Program-made: the position numbers and the translations under genes
Shown: positions 11,681 through 23,334 of the stretch, piece by piece
Numbering within the stretch: the stretch's first letter is position 1
Layout: every line of letters starts with the position of its first letter
Assembly (NCBI RefSeq): GCF_035046505.1
Contig: NC_089822.1
Location: forward strand, 83,001,659 to 83,065,658
Origin: Tiliqua scincoides
Lineage: Eukaryota; Chordata; Lepidosauria; Squamata; Scincidae
Direction: 5' to 3'
DNA length: 64,000 nt
Notes under the pieces: generated by a model
Seen by the model: only the letters and a program-made list of their open reading frames with translations
What the model was told of the DNA's origin: nothing
The model's database searches: none

Positions 11681-13798
11681 AGCCCTCTTCAAGCGAAGGC
11701 TTGCCCCCAGATGTTGCAAAAGTAGTCATCCCTTTCACACATAATCTGTAACACCCTCCCGCCCCAAGCATGGGTTTTCCAGAGTTTCATAGGCCAACCT
11801 GGAAAAGGTTATCTTCTGCAAAATGAAAAAGAAAACACAGAGTTTCATGATTCCAGATCAACCACATTTCTCTAACAATCAATCAGGCAGGTCTCCTCTG
11901 TTGGAGAAGTTGCTGCAAGCTGTTTGACCCTTTTTACTGTCCAAGGGGATGGGCAAGGAAGGGTCACCCAAGTGTCTGCTCCTGGTGAACATTTCAGGTG
12001 GTCTCATAGTTGGGCTGTCTCTGCTTGCGAGGTGAAGGCTTTTTAAACAACAGCAGCAGCAGCAGCAAAAAAAAAAAAAAAAAGTGCTCCCTGTTTGAGG
12101 AAATGTCTCGGTCTGTTTTTGGCTGTATTCCATTGTGTTATATTTGAGTTGTCGATATAGCACCATGTCTTACTGGCAATGCTGCTTTTCAGCAGTGTGG
12201 AGCTGGAAAACAGTGTAGGTTGTAAAATATGTGTTTTGTCAACCGAAATGCAACGATGCCCATCAACTCTTTTAAACCTCTGCCACTGACAAATGTGTGG
12301 AACAGGAACCATAAGCCATCACTTCGCTGAAAACATTGACAATCTGTTGGGAAAGAGAGAACGCCTGATGGCAGTAGAATGAATTTGGCTGTCTGTGGTG
12401 GCGTCTACAATAGGATGAATCATCACCTCCTTCACATTTTGCCCTCCTGAACATTCTGGAGAGTGGGTTCTTTGTTCGGTGCAAAGGGCAGCTGATCACC
12501 AGGTAGCATTTGTGAATCTGTGAATTTTCTGACCAGGGTTGAAAACTCACAAACTCACATATATATAAATATGTCTGTGTCTGTGTCTGTGTCTGTGTGT
12601 ACACTTTTCTAGAAACAACATATTAGTTTAATGGCCCAGTCTTCCTGAAAGGCAGCACCAGCTGAATGTGAGTACCATTGTTACTGGCTGCCACAAAAAC
12701 ACCATAAAGTGCTTTATCGGCAGTGCAGGGAGCCAGTGCACCAGTGGGAAGGCTGGAACCTTCCCTCCTGTGTCGACGGAGCAAAGGAGGCTGTGTTCGC
12801 CTCTTCATGTTCAGCAGAGTCTCAACCTGGCCACTGTGCCTCCTCTTCCTCCCTCAGAGACTTGAGAGCCCCTGGGAGGGAAGGGGGCATGGCGGCCAGG
12901 TTGAGAAGCCGCCACTGCTCCTTTTCACGCCTAACACAACAGCCTCTCCATGCAGCTGCTGTGCCCCTCCTCCGCCCTGGAGGCTCTCAAGACTCTGAGG
13001 CATGACAGCTTGACTGTGAGGCTGCCATTTCCACGGCCTCCTTCCTCTTTATGCTCGGCTCAGTAGCTCTGTGGCCCAGCCTTTGGAGGTGATCTTCCGG
13101 AGTTATACTGTGCCATGGCATCGCTGCCTTGGGTGCTGCATCCCCTGATGCCATGATCCACCTTCTTTCATTGTCATGCTAATAACAAATTTGGTGGTCC
13201 CACACCTATATCAATCGGGCAGTGAAGCAGTGGACGTATATAAGGTAAGGGATGGCTTTCTCCAGAGGCACTCACTTGTTATGCAGGGGAAAAAAATAGT
13301 TTGTAAATAACATAAAAGAGGGGAAGTTGAGAAGTTTCTGCTCACCAAACAGAGCTTGTCAGTGCTCATCTGTCTACTCCCTATAGATAAGGGCAGAATG
13401 TCCAATTGTTTATCCCCACCATACACGTAAAAGTTCCCCAAGGAGTCCAAACTGTATGTAATAAAGGAAATGTTAGCATTGTATCAAAATAGTCTGTGTG
13501 CAACGTAGACATTTGGGCTTGTCAGTGCACACCTTACATTTTGCCTGACTGTCTTTCTCTTCTGATTCTACTTCTGTCCTGGTTTTTCCAATAGCCCCAC
13601 ATTTGCATTTATAATTTCCCATTGTCTGAGCACATCCTGATATGATCCGTTTTTCCGACAGAGCTGTCAGAGTCATTGTCTTACTTCTATCAGTCATCAG
13701 ATTCTGCACTTTAGCCTCATTTCTTAGTGTTTGTGCCAAGGTCCGCTGCTGTTGTCATTGTGCCCCTGTTAGTCAAGGTTTTGATGTTCTTCTAAAGC
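11681..13798. other. Unassigned; two simple repeats
   Basis: A CAG run leads into an A-run at 12047-12083, and a TGTGTC hexamer repeat lies at 12567-12600. The rest, including the GC-richer block at 12700-13100, shows no recognisable gene or element. Confidence 0.4.
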
Positions 13799-13890
13799 AC
13801 GGGTGTCCAAACCCTGGCCCAGGAGCTATTTACGGCCCTCAGGGACCCCTGGTCTGGCCCATGGGGAGCCCCCAGTCTCCAATGTTCTAC
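13799..13890 (+). mobile_element. hAT 5' end fragment
   Basis: Begins CACGGGTGTCCAAACCC and continues with GGCCCAGGAGC, the usual opening of a hAT family whose other end reads CACCCCTG, as at 59908-59915. No matching right end was found nearby, so only one terminus is called. Confidence 0.45.
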
Positions 13891-14519
13891 CTTTGTTTTT
13901 TCCATGCACTTGTGGATGCAGCAACTAGTTTGGAGGTCTGTGGGCTTGTTTCTAGATGGGGCTTAATCATGGGGTTGTGAGGCCTGGGGTTGGATGTACA
14001 AAACCTTTCCTTGGTTTAGTAAAAGTTGTTATGCTGAAACGCAGGTGTTCTTAGAAGGTGGCTATGGTCACAGGGTACTAAATAGGATGCCCCAGCTGGT
14101 TTTGGGGCTGTGGTTCCATCTGATTTTTGGAGGTATGAAAGCTCCACTTGAATTTGAGGAGTAAACAAGTCTCTGATCAGGTTTGGAGTGTCAGACTCCA
14201 TACATCATTTAAGAAGGAGGAATAATGGCATGTTTTCATCAAAACTGTGGCCTTCCTGGCTTGTGGATCTTTGGCCTTTTGCCATCAGTGCTGGAAATAG
14301 CCAGGTTTACTGATCTGGCCCATCTTCCCCAAGCACCAAATAAATATGCGCTTGCACCCAGCCCATCTCCAACTGTCTTGACTTTTGTCTTGCCATTGGA
14401 GTAAGATGGAATCTGGGAAGAGAGAGTGAGGCTGACTATGCACACATCTCCCTCACTGTAATCCAATTCACATGCAAGTCTTGACATCCTCCTCCCCTTT
14501 TATAAACTTTAAAGTCCTG
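13891..14519. other. No recognisable feature
   Basis: No coding similarity or repeat structure seen before the start of LINE-A. Confidence 0.35.
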
Positions 14520-14963
14520 TGGTGATGGGCGAGCGACGAAGCAGTATGTGTGGATACACTGGGAGCTGTAGACGCGGACCTGCACAAGCGGCTCAGGTCT
14601 AATGGTTGTCTTCTTGCTGACCGAAGCAACAGCTGGATTTGGCATTTACCTGAGTGACTGAGCAGCCCTCTTTAGGACCTCACCGCTCACCTCCATAGCA
14701 GAGGAAGGGGCTAAACATTGGTTGCTTCACAGAACCCTGGCCAACATGCGGTCGAACAACAAAACTTCCAAACGCAAGGTGACACTACTCACTATGGCAC
14801 ATGGAATGTTTGTATGCTTCAAGATAACCCCTCAGCAGAGTGACCAGAAAGAAGAACAGCCCTGGTTGCTAGAGAGCTCACAAGATTTAACATCAATATT
14901 GCGGCCCTGTGTGAAACTTGTCCAGCTAACGAAGGTCAGCTTACAGAAACAGGAGGTGGTTAC

Positions 14964-16463
14964 ATGTTCTTCTGGTGTGGACATAGCAGTGACAAACGTC
15001 ATGAATCTAGAGTTGGCTTTGCGGTCAAGAATTGTCTTGTCCGCAAACTTGCCAGTCTTCCCAAGGGTGTGAACGACGGACTCATGACACTGCATCTCCC
15101 ACTACTGGGAGGAAAGCAAGCCACACTGATCAGTGCCTACGCACCTACAATGACGAATCCGGATGAAGTAAAAGACAAGTTTTATGAAGATCTTGATGCT
15201 CAACTCTCATCCATGGAGCGTACCAATAGGCTGATTCTACTTGGCAATTTCAACGCAAGAGTAGGATCCAATCACTCTGCCTGGGATGGCATCATTGGAA
15301 AAAATGGAATCGGCAAATGTAACAGCAATGGTCTACTACTACTGAAGACATATGTGGCTCATGATCTGATCATTACCAACACCATCTTCCGCCTGCCCAC
15401 TCACAAAAAGACGTCCTGGATGCATCCACGCTCCAAGCACTGGCATCTTATTGATTATGTTATTGTGAGGAGGAAAGACAGACAGGATGTAAGGGTGACC
15501 AAGGCCATGCTGAGTGCTGAATGTTGGACTGACCACAGACTTGTCATCTCCAAATTAAGCCTTCACATCAAGCCAAAGAGACATCTGCAGGGAAACAAAG
15601 CTGTGATGAAAAAGATCAACATCAGTAAACTGAGGAAATCCATCACAGCAGCCTCACTAGCAGAAGAACTTGACAACCAACTCTCGGAGCTGCAATTAGA
15701 GGAAAATGCTGAGAAGGACTGGGAATGCTTCCAGGACATTGTGCACTCTTTTGCACTAAAGATTCTTGGACCCTCATACAGGAAACAGTAGGACTGGTTT
15801 GATGATAACGATGAAGAGATCAAGATCCTACTTGCTGAAAAGCACCGCCTTCACCATGCTCATCAGAACGACCCGTTGTCAACAACTAAGATAAATATCT
15901 TCAACAAGATTCGCAAGACCATATAGAGCAAGCTCTGCAAGATGCAGAACTCATGGTTGAGTGCCAAAGCAGATGAAATCCAGAAGTTTGCTGATAGAAA
16001 TGATGCCAAATGGTTCTATGAAGCTCTCAGATCCTTGTATGGACCTCAGCCCTAAGGGAGCTCCCCTCTACTGAATGCAGATCGCGTAACTCTCATTACT
16101 GAGAAGACCCAGATTCTACAGCGTTGGGCTGAGCACTTCCCAACTGAACCGTCCATCCTCCAGGCTCCAGCACTACTGAACCACCCATCCTCCATCAATA
16201 ATGAGTCGACTGACAGAATGCCCCAGGCGGATATCAACTACAGCCTGGATGTCCCACCATCAGAGAGTGAAACCCTGCAGCCAGTTGTCCAGTGGCAAAG
16301 CAACAGGATTGGACAGGATCCCAGCGGAAGTTTATAAAGATGGTGGTACAGTGCTTGTCGATAAACTCACTCAGCTGTTCCAGTCTTTCTGGAATCGATC
16401 CATCCCTCTGGAACTGAAAAACGCATCCATTGCACACCTCTACAAGAGGAAAGGAAATGGACA
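14964..16463 (+). pseudogene. LINE-A endonuclease and start of RT
   Basis: Frame 3 gives a clear APE domain: ISAYAPT (15131), LGNFNARVG (about 15242), SWMHPRSKHWHLIDY (15416) and WTDHRL (about 15527). The usual GDFNARVG aspartate is asparagine here, so the catalytic site is altered. In-frame stops lie at 15789-15791 (CAG to TAG is the simplest origin), 15924-15926 and 16053-16055. Near 16270 the reading shifts to frame 1, where RT block LSSGKATGLDRIPAEVYKDG begins. The frame then runs into the nested insert. It could not make an active protein. The open stretch before 14964 (from 14722) is the N-terminal part. Confidence 0.85.
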
Positions 16464-16932
16464 GACTATGGTGGTGTCACGCTCTGAATGGTGATTCTGG
16501 AACAGAGTGTCCTCTCCAGTGCGTGAAGCCTGGGTAAAGTAGGTATGGAGGATAGGCTGTTACCCATGCAGCAAATCCCCCCTCTCCATGTCGCTGGAAT
16601 GGTCCAATGGAAAGGCAGAGGCCAATACAGTTGGTTCCAGCTGGTTCCAGCTGCTGTCGCAGGAGTTGCCAGAACATGACTGTGTTCAGCCATGAACTGC
16701 CTCAGGGACTCCGGCTCCGGATTTTGCCTCGAGGTTGACTCCTGAAGCCTTTTCCATAACTGGATGTAGCCACAAGGCAGTGGAGGTTTGGGATCAGAGT
16801 TCTCCTTCTCTCAGATGAGCTCCCTTCCCAGGCTGACGAGTCCCATCTAGCCGGTGGCTGTTTAGTCGCCTCTTACGACAAGTACAGCCAAACTGAGGGC
16901 CTATTCTTATCCCTCAGCCCCCAGGGGAAATG
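16464..16932 (-). mobile_element. Head-plus-tail derivative of LINE-B inserted in LINE-A
   Basis: Read on the minus strand this 469-bp insert starts like the LINE-B 5' UTR (CCCTGGGGGCTG, then TTGTCGTAAGAGGCGAC) and follows it to a point matching about 44627. It then jumps to sequence like the LINE-B 3' UTR (CCAGAATCACC, TTCAGAGCG, ACCATAGTC; compare 48071-48103). The whole ORF is absent. The junction lies at or close to the shared bases ACACT. An exact 11-bp duplication, GGAAATGGACA, lies at 16453-16463 and 16933-16943, and removing the insert restores the LINE-A reading GNGQVCNNYRG. It stops short of the last 24 bases of the LINE-B tail. See the findings. Confidence 0.88.
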
Positions 16933-16943
16933 GGAAATGGACA

Positions 16944-18459
16944 AGTCTGCAATAATTACAGAGGAATATCACTGCTCTCCATCACAGGCAAGATCCTTGC
17001 ACGAGTGTTGCTGAATTGCCTAATTGACCACCTGGAACAGGGTCTACTACCCGAGACACAGTGCGGCTTCCATAAAGAGCGTGGCACTGTGGACATGATC
17101 TTCGCAGCCCGATGGCTCCAAGAAAAGCGTCAAGAGCAGAATTGTGAACTGTACACTACCTTCGTGGATCTCACCAGGGCTTTTGACACTGTAGGTCGTG
17201 AAGGTCTGTGGTGCATCACGTTGAAGTTTGGGTGCCCTGACAAATTCATCCTGATGGTGCACCAGTTCCACGACAGCATGCTGGCTCGTTTTCTAGACGA
17301 CGGAGAAGCTTCAGAGGCCTTTCCTGTCACAACCGGTGTCAAGCAAGGGTGTGTGCTGGCACCGACCCTGTTCAGTATAATGTTTTCAGCCATGCTGTCA
17401 GGCGCCTTTCAGAACAGTTCCTTGGGAGTCAGCCTGAGATACAGGACTGATGGAAAACTGTTTAACCTGTACAGGCTGTCACCAAGATAAAGGAGACTGT
17501 GCTACGAGACCTTCTTTTTGCTGACGACTGTGCCTGAATGCTGGATCAGAACAGGAAATGCAAGCCAGCATGGACAAATTAGAAGCAGCATGTGACAACT
17601 TTGGTTTCCTCATCAACACAAAGAAAACTGAAGTGATGCACCAGCCCAACACCAAGAGCCCACCATCATAGTGAAGGGACAAAAGCTGCAAGCAGTGGAC
17701 CAATTTACATACCTTGGCAGCACCCTCTCCCGCGCAGTGACAATTGACATCGAGGTCAACTGCAGAATCGCCAAGGCAAGTTCTGCATTCGGCAGACTGC
17801 GGACCAATGTGTGGAATCGCCGTGGAGTAAGCCTTGCTACAAAGCTTAAAGTCTACCGAGCAGTTGTGCTAACTACTCTGCAGTATGCCAGTGAGACCTG
17901 GACTGTATACAGGAGGCATGCTAGGCAACTGAACCACACAATGTGCCTCCACAGACTTCTGAGGATCCAGAGGCAGGACAGGGTGCCAGATAGAGAAGTC
18001 CTCTCCAGAGCAGGACTGCCATCAGTTCACACCCTGCTGATGAAAGCCCAGACACGCTGGGCAGGTCATGCTGTAAGGATGCCAGACAACCACATCCCTA
18101 AACAGCTCTTCTATGGTGAGCTGTCCCAAGGAAAGCAATTGCATGGGGGACAAAAGAAGCAATATAAAGACACACTAAAAGCCTCTCTCAAGTCCCTGAA
18201 TAATGAAACCACCACCTGGGAAATCCTGGCACAAGACCGATTGACATGGCGCATACTGATCCACCAAGGCTGTCAGACATCTGAAGGCAGAAGGACAACC
18301 TTAGCACAAGAGAAGCGTGCACTCCGTAAAACCAGAGCTGCAAATGCTGCAACAGTGGTGCCTACACATATCTGCCCGACATGTGGCAGAACATTCCATG
18401 CTCGGTTTGGCCTTATTAGTCAACTGCGGACACACCGTGGACAGTCCACAACCCGTTAG
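16944..18459 (+). pseudogene. LINE-A reverse transcriptase and C-terminal zinc finger
   Basis: RT resumes after the insert: NNYRGISLLS, TQCGFHKERGTVDMIF, FVDLTRAFDTVG and GVKQGCVLAPTLF in frame 1 to 17490. A frame change near 17485 follows, and FADD (about 17517-17530) is readable in another frame. The last 262 codons (17671-18459) carry the conserved thumb region (YLGSTLS, YASETW) and end in CPTCGRTFHARFGLIS-QLRTH, a C2H2-type finger in which the first histidine of the usual pair is glutamine. The terminal finger matches in spacing the one at the end of LINE-B. Confidence 0.85.
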
Positions 18460-18512
18460 ATGTCAAGGTCTTCTTCGAAAACGATGGACGATCATCATCA
18501 TCATCATATATG

Positions 18513-20390
18513 TGCAAAGGTATGTCTCTTGCATGCCCTGAAATGAAAGAAATAAAATATTGATCATGTAACAGCTTAATATCTCTTTTTGAAGATACTG
18601 TATCTTTCTCACAATTGACTGCAAACCTGACTCTGGGAATCGGCTGTCTAGACAAGCCCAACTCTTGTTTCCCATTCCTCGCCATTCATCTTTGCCTCGG
18701 TTTTATTACTCATGGCTTTATCTATTGTTTTCAGTCTCATTCTCTTGGCTGTTGAGTTATTGTTTGGTGTCATTTTTTTAACTTGGTCTAATAATGTGAC
18801 ATAAATTGATGAAGGAGACCATTCAATCTTGGGACGCATAAGGAAATCAGATGCAAAAATAGGTCTGCTCTACATAGGTTTATTTTTTAAAATTTCTGGT
18901 TGTTCATATGAAATATATCTGTATCAACTGATCTTAGTCTTAGTTTACTGCAGAGTTTTATCATCTGTCCTATTTTTGTCTTTTTTCCCCCAAGACACAG
19001 TGTAATACCATACGTTTCATTTTTATTTCTCTTTGAGCTCTCCATCTCTCGGTGACCCATAAGTGTCATTCATTCTTTGACGCTGACTGAAAATGGCTGA
19101 GCCTCTTGCGCACTTCTGACGCAGGAGGCTGTGGAAGGTCAAGGAAATGGTGCAACTTGAATGCACACAACCCTTGTTCTCCATGCAGCGGCATTCAAGG
19201 AGAACAGCATAACAATAAAGGCTGCAATGTGGAAGTCTCCTATCCTACAGCATACTTAGCATGTGGGTGAAACTGCCCCCAGCCCTCCTGATATGGCTCA
19301 CCTGCAGTCATAGGTAAGGTGGGATTCTGACAAATGATTCCAAAAGCCATACATTTCCCTGTGCTCTTCTGCTGTTTTAAAGTGGCAAGTCAGTGGTGTT
19401 GTTATCCATACTTTGGCAATGAAACCCCATTGTGTTTTAGTGGAAGGCTTCACAGTCACATGCAATGCAATGGTTGCTATTGATGGAAATGGTGGTGTGA
19501 TTGCAACCCAGGGTAAGATAGCAATAGTTTTATTAATAGCATATCTGTCTCCTGCCTAGATAAAACTTTGAGAAACTGCCAACAAGGCAGTCAATTAAAC
19601 TAGAGAAAAAGCAATTGTCTATCTTGGGCTATTTCAGAGCTTGCAGACAAATCACTGGCGGTGGTCGGGGGGGGGGGAATCTGCCAAATTCCCAGTTACC
19701 TGCAATTGATACTCTCCATGCTGTAAAAGATGTGAGAGACTAGAGTGATTTGATGTCCAATGCTTCCATATAGACCCTGGATTCTGGAGGTTACCTCGGG
19801 GATTTGCTCATGTTCTGTCCTTGGTTGATCTCTGAACATTAAAACCACTGGTGTTTTACTACTTTCCTGCATGACTGCAAGGGTAAAAAAAAAAAAAAAA
19901 ACCCATGCCAAATGTGCTTCTTTACTCTGTCTACATGTGCTACTGCAGCTTGTTCGCACTCTCCAACTAAAAGGTCTCCCTTGACTAAAAATAGACCAAG
20001 AGGGCTTTTAAAAATCCATTTAGGTTGCATTTTTCAGTACAGTCTTTAGCACTTACAACAGGCACAGTTTCGCACATTTGCAGTCATGCTAGCAGAGCTG
20101 CATGGCAGCCCAACTTACAACTAAGTCCGTTGGCACAGCTGATAAAGATGTTAAACTATGTCTCTACACGAAGCATTCCAGATGTTAAAAATGACCTTCC
20201 CTTCAGAATAACCTCCTTCCTGGTGAAGGCATAGGATTAACACAGAGGAGTATTCCCCATGTGGTTATTAACGGCCCATATGATCAATATTATCCTGCTA
20301 GATTTTTAATCATGGATGTGTGTTAAAATTCTCATCATCACATGGGCAGTCATTGCAGAAGACCAGAGTCTCCATTTGATTAGTAAAGTG
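18513..20390. other. No recognisable feature
   Basis: Simple AT-rich sequence with G and A homopolymers at 19668-19678 and 19886-19901. I found no coding similarity or inverted-repeat ends. Confidence 0.35.
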
Positions 20391-20894
20391 TGGCCCCAAT
20401 CATATTGGACCGAGGGTTACAGGCATGGGGTGAGCCTAGAAACAGGCTATGAATGCACTTCACCCACTTGCATGTGGCTTGGGAGAAATAAGTAAAAATA
20501 CTTATCTCCTGGCTGCCAATGGGTCTTCTCAGACCTACACCAGCTATTTAACTGATGCAAGTCCAAGGAGACTCAGGGGACAGTTCTGGGCTGGGAAAGA
20601 GGATAAGATTCCAGAATGTACTGCTGCCACTGAGATCCATCTCCTTTTGCTCTGAGATCCACACCATCTGCCTAGCCTGCTCCCTCCCTGATCCTCCTCC
20701 GAACTACCCATGTTGCCACCTTACCTGCTCCAGCATGGCCCCGGTGGGCTGTTGGCATGTGCATGAGGCCTCTGGCCATTTGTGCTGGCAGTCCCACAAC
20801 ACATGACAGTGACATGCATTTGCAGAGATGCACCAGCACTTTTGGGGGTGGATCAGGAGACCTGCAGCTGTAAGTACCCAATAGGATTGGGCTG
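20391..20894. mobile_element. TWA-family MITE
   Basis: The left end TGGCCCCAATCATATTGG and the right end CCAATAGGATTGGGCTG are inverted relatives, and the right flank is TTA as in other copies of this family. The left flank does not match, so the target repeat is unproven. The interior has no coding similarity. Confidence 0.45.
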
Positions 20895-21188
20895 TTAATG
20901 TATTGGGAGTAAATAGTCCATAAGCACAGATTTACTCTTTTGTCTTGGTACTATCTTAGTGCAGCCTTCCCCATGTGTTACCCTTTGGAAAGTTGCAAGT
21001 TGTTAGACCTACCCTCTAAATATATGGAGTGTATTATTCTAATCAATATTATGCACATATTTGTACATGTCCCTATGCAGTCAACATGACTGCATATAAC
21101 TTCTGCAGATAACTTCTCCCTGAAATGCTTTTGCATGTTAACCTTGCAAAATGAAAATGTATGGCAAATATACAGAGAAGGATGACAG

Positions 21189-22132
21189 CGTGTGGCCTCT
21201 GGGAACCAAGTGCCTCGGGAACTAAGTGCCAGGTAAGGCACAAGAGTTTAGCATCTGGGCGAGGAGAAGGCAAGGAGACCTCTGAGTTTTGGAGAAGGAG
21301 AGGAGGAGGAGCAGGAGGAGGAGGTAAGTGTACTCATTCTAACGCTTTGTCTTTCTAACTCCCTGTCTTCTAACCTTAACCTTACCTTTAAAGCAACCTT
21401 AAATCAAAATTGAAAGTTAGCACCTAAGGGAGGTACATAGGTCTACTCTGAGCAGGAGCAGAGTCCTACTCATGAGTAAGAGCCCAAGGGTCAGGCATTT
21501 AAATCAAAGTTGAAAGTTAGCTGCACCTAAGGTAGCACCTAATCCAAGGAAGGGAGGAGGATAAAGTGGAAAGCAGGTTTTTCTACTTGTTTAAATTAAA
21601 CCTATACTTAACCCAGGTTAAACTTAATCTAAGTTAGAACATAACCTAAACAGATCAGTAAATTGGGACACAGGATCTAGAGAGCAATAAATAATTAAAC
21701 AAACCCAAATAAAAACTAGCTTGAGGTTACAAAAACAGTCCAGCCTAAGAGAACAGAACTAGGAGGGAAAGAACCCAGGAAGGGCCAATTCCCAACCCAT
21801 TAAGAGCCCCATTAGGCTAATCCAAGCAGTCCATTCAGGAGCCTGCAGAGTAGGTCACGCCCATCAGCAGCCGTTTGCCTTCCTGAGCTTTTGTAAACTC
21901 ACCTGGGAAGGCCAGCCCCCTTTCAATCAGGAAGGGAGGAGGGAGGAGGAGCCAGCCAGGAGTATAAAGCTAGGCGGGCCATCGCGTGAGGCTCTCTGCA
22001 GATACGTGTGGCCTCTGGGAACCCAGTGCCTCGGGAACTAAGTGCCAGGTAAGGCACAAGAGTTTAGCATCTGGGCGAGTTCAGTAGCAGGGCGAGGAGG
22101 CCAGGGCCCCATACACTGCCCTTCCTCTTCCC
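21189..22132 (+). promoter_or_regulatory. CR1 5' UTR with repeated 75-bp head
   Basis: The first 75 bases (21189-21263, starting CGTGTGGCCTCTGGG) recur at 22005-22079 with one mismatch, 816 bp downstream. Between them lie a GA-rich block (21285-21325), two direct repeats around TTGAAAGTTAGC (21409 and 21508), and a TATA-like TATAAAG at 21963-21969, 36 bp before the second head. Both heads contain a good splice-donor match, CAG/GTAAGG. The arrangement resembles tandem promoter units known from other LINEs, in which an upstream unit drives a transcript starting in the next. That role is inference. Confidence 0.65.
21963..21969 (+). promoter_or_regulatory. Candidate TATA box in CR1 5' UTR
   Basis: TATAAAG lies about 30-42 bp before the second copy of the CR1 head, the usual TATA-to-start spacing. 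No transcript evidence is available. Confidence 0.4.
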
Positions 22133-22213
22133 TTGAGAAAAGGGCTGCTATCCAGTGTACGGTTTTTAAAAGGACCCCTAAATAAAACAACAACAACAAC
22201 AACAACAAAAGCT

Positions 22214-23119
22214 ATGCAGTCAGACAGCCAGCAGCAGGGTGGGGGCTATCCAGTGTTCTGCATCGAGTGCCACATGTATGATTATATGCCTCTGGGGCAT
22301 AAGTCATGGGTGTGTCCTCGGTGCAAGGAGCTCCAGGCTCTCAGGGAACGCGTCCGCTCCCTTGAAGCCTTGGTGGCCAACCTGGAGAAGCGCAGGCAGC
22401 CAGAGGAGGACTGTGGGGAGACTTCCGGGGATGATCAGGCTTCGTCCCAACCTCAGGCGTGCAGCTCCTCGGCTGCCCGGGTGGGAAGTCACGGGACTGG
22501 AGGACGTCATCCTGGAGAGGAGGGAAACAATCCCCTAGGGGGGACCCCTTCTCCAGGGGATGGGCCCATATCCGAGCGCACTCGGGATACTCCTCGGCGG
22601 GAGGGGGGTCGGGGGCTTCTTGTAGTGGGGGATTCGATTATTAGAAACATAGAGAGGGGGGTTTGCGACAGATGTGAGGTCCGCATGGTGACTTGCCTGC
22701 CTGGTGCAAAGGTTGCGGACATCACTTCTCGTCTAGACAGGCTAGTAGACAGTGCTGGGGGAGAGGTAGCGGCTGTGGTGCATGTCGGCACCAACAACGT
22801 GGGCAAGTGTAGCTGGGAGGTCCTGGAGGCCAAATTTAGGCTCTTAGGCAGGAAGCTGAAAGCCAGGACCTCAAAGGTAGCGTTCTCTGAAGTGCTACCT
22901 GTTCCATGTGCAGGGCCAGCTAGGCAGGCGGAGATCAGGGGTCTCAATGCGTGGATGAGACGGTGGTGTAGGGAGGAGGGGTTTAGATTTGTTAGGCACT
23001 GGGGAACGTTTTGGGACAAGCGGGGCCTGTACAAGAGGGACGGGCTCCACTTGAACCAGAATGGAACCAGACTGCTGGCGCATAACATTAAAAAGGTGGC
23101 AGAGCAGCTTTTAAACTGA
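22214..23119 (+). CDS. CR1 ORF1 protein (zinc knuckle, coiled coil, SGNH esterase)
   Basis: The open frame extends upstream to an ATG at 22133, but I prefer the ATG at 22214 (MQSDSQQQ) because the earlier part translates an AAC microsatellite into polythreonine. From that start it is 301 residues. Near the N-terminus CIEC and CPRC form a C2-C2 zinc site, followed by a short leucine-rich coiled coil (RERVRSLEALVANLEKR). The C-terminal half is an SGNH-type esterase: VVGDSIIRN (nucleophile serine), HVGTNNV and DGLHLNQNG (Asp and His). Esterase-bearing ORF1 proteins are known in CR1 and are thought to bind RNA and membrane lipids in the retrotransposition particle. All catalytic residues are present. 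ORF2 starts 215 bp downstream. Confidence 0.9.
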   Translation: MQSDSQQQGGGYPVFCIECHMYDYMPLGHKSWVCPRCKELQALRERVRSLEALVANLEKRRQPEEDCGETSGDDQASSQPQACSSSAARVGSHGTGGRHPGEEGNNPLGGTPSPGDGPISERTRDTPRREGGRGLLVVGDSIIRNIERGVCDRCEVRMVTCLPGAKVADITSRLDRLVDSAGGEVAAVVHVGTNNVGKCSWEVLEAKFRLLGRKLKARTSKVAFSEVLPVPCAGPARQAEIRGLNAWMRRWCREEGFRFVRHWGTFWDKRGLYKRDGLHLNQNGTRLLAHNIKKVAEQLLN

Positions 23120-23334
23120 TCCCTGGGGGAAGGCCGACAGGAGCTGAGGGGCATCCGGTTCGGGACTCCTCATCCCTGTGGGATGAGGATGGGGAGGTTA
23201 GAGAACAACAAGACAAAGGCAGGGTAGGAGAAGAAATTGGGAAAGATAGGGTGATGGGATGTGATAGACGGTTTGGCACAATGAGAGGATAAGGGGACAA
23301 AGGAGCGAATAAGCAGCGCATCCTGGGGCATTCC

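Larger units (their letters stand above)
14520..18512 (+). mobile_element. LINE-A: decayed APE-type non-LTR retrotransposon
   Basis: A single-ORF LINE with apurinic endonuclease, reverse transcriptase and a C-terminal zinc finger, in that order. It ends in an ATC-rich run at 18491-18508. The 5' boundary is uncertain; the TGGCACATGGAATG block at 14795, which opens the endonuclease domain, gives a minimum. It is broken by stops, at least two frame changes and a 469-bp insertion in the RT domain. The layout matches LINE-B at 44.2-48.1 kb, but the proteins differ widely, so the two are separate lineages of one broad group. Clade is uncertain (RTE-, Vingi- or similar single-ORF type). Confidence 0.88.

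Noticed and set aside
18317-18541. Host zinc-finger gene at the end of LINE-A
   Set aside because: The finger is in frame with the LINE-A RT thumb region and recurs at the end of LINE-B, so it belongs to the LINE.
22507-23154. 215-codon minus-strand open frame
   Set aside because: Antisense shadow of CR1 ORF1, which has clear zinc and esterase motifs.
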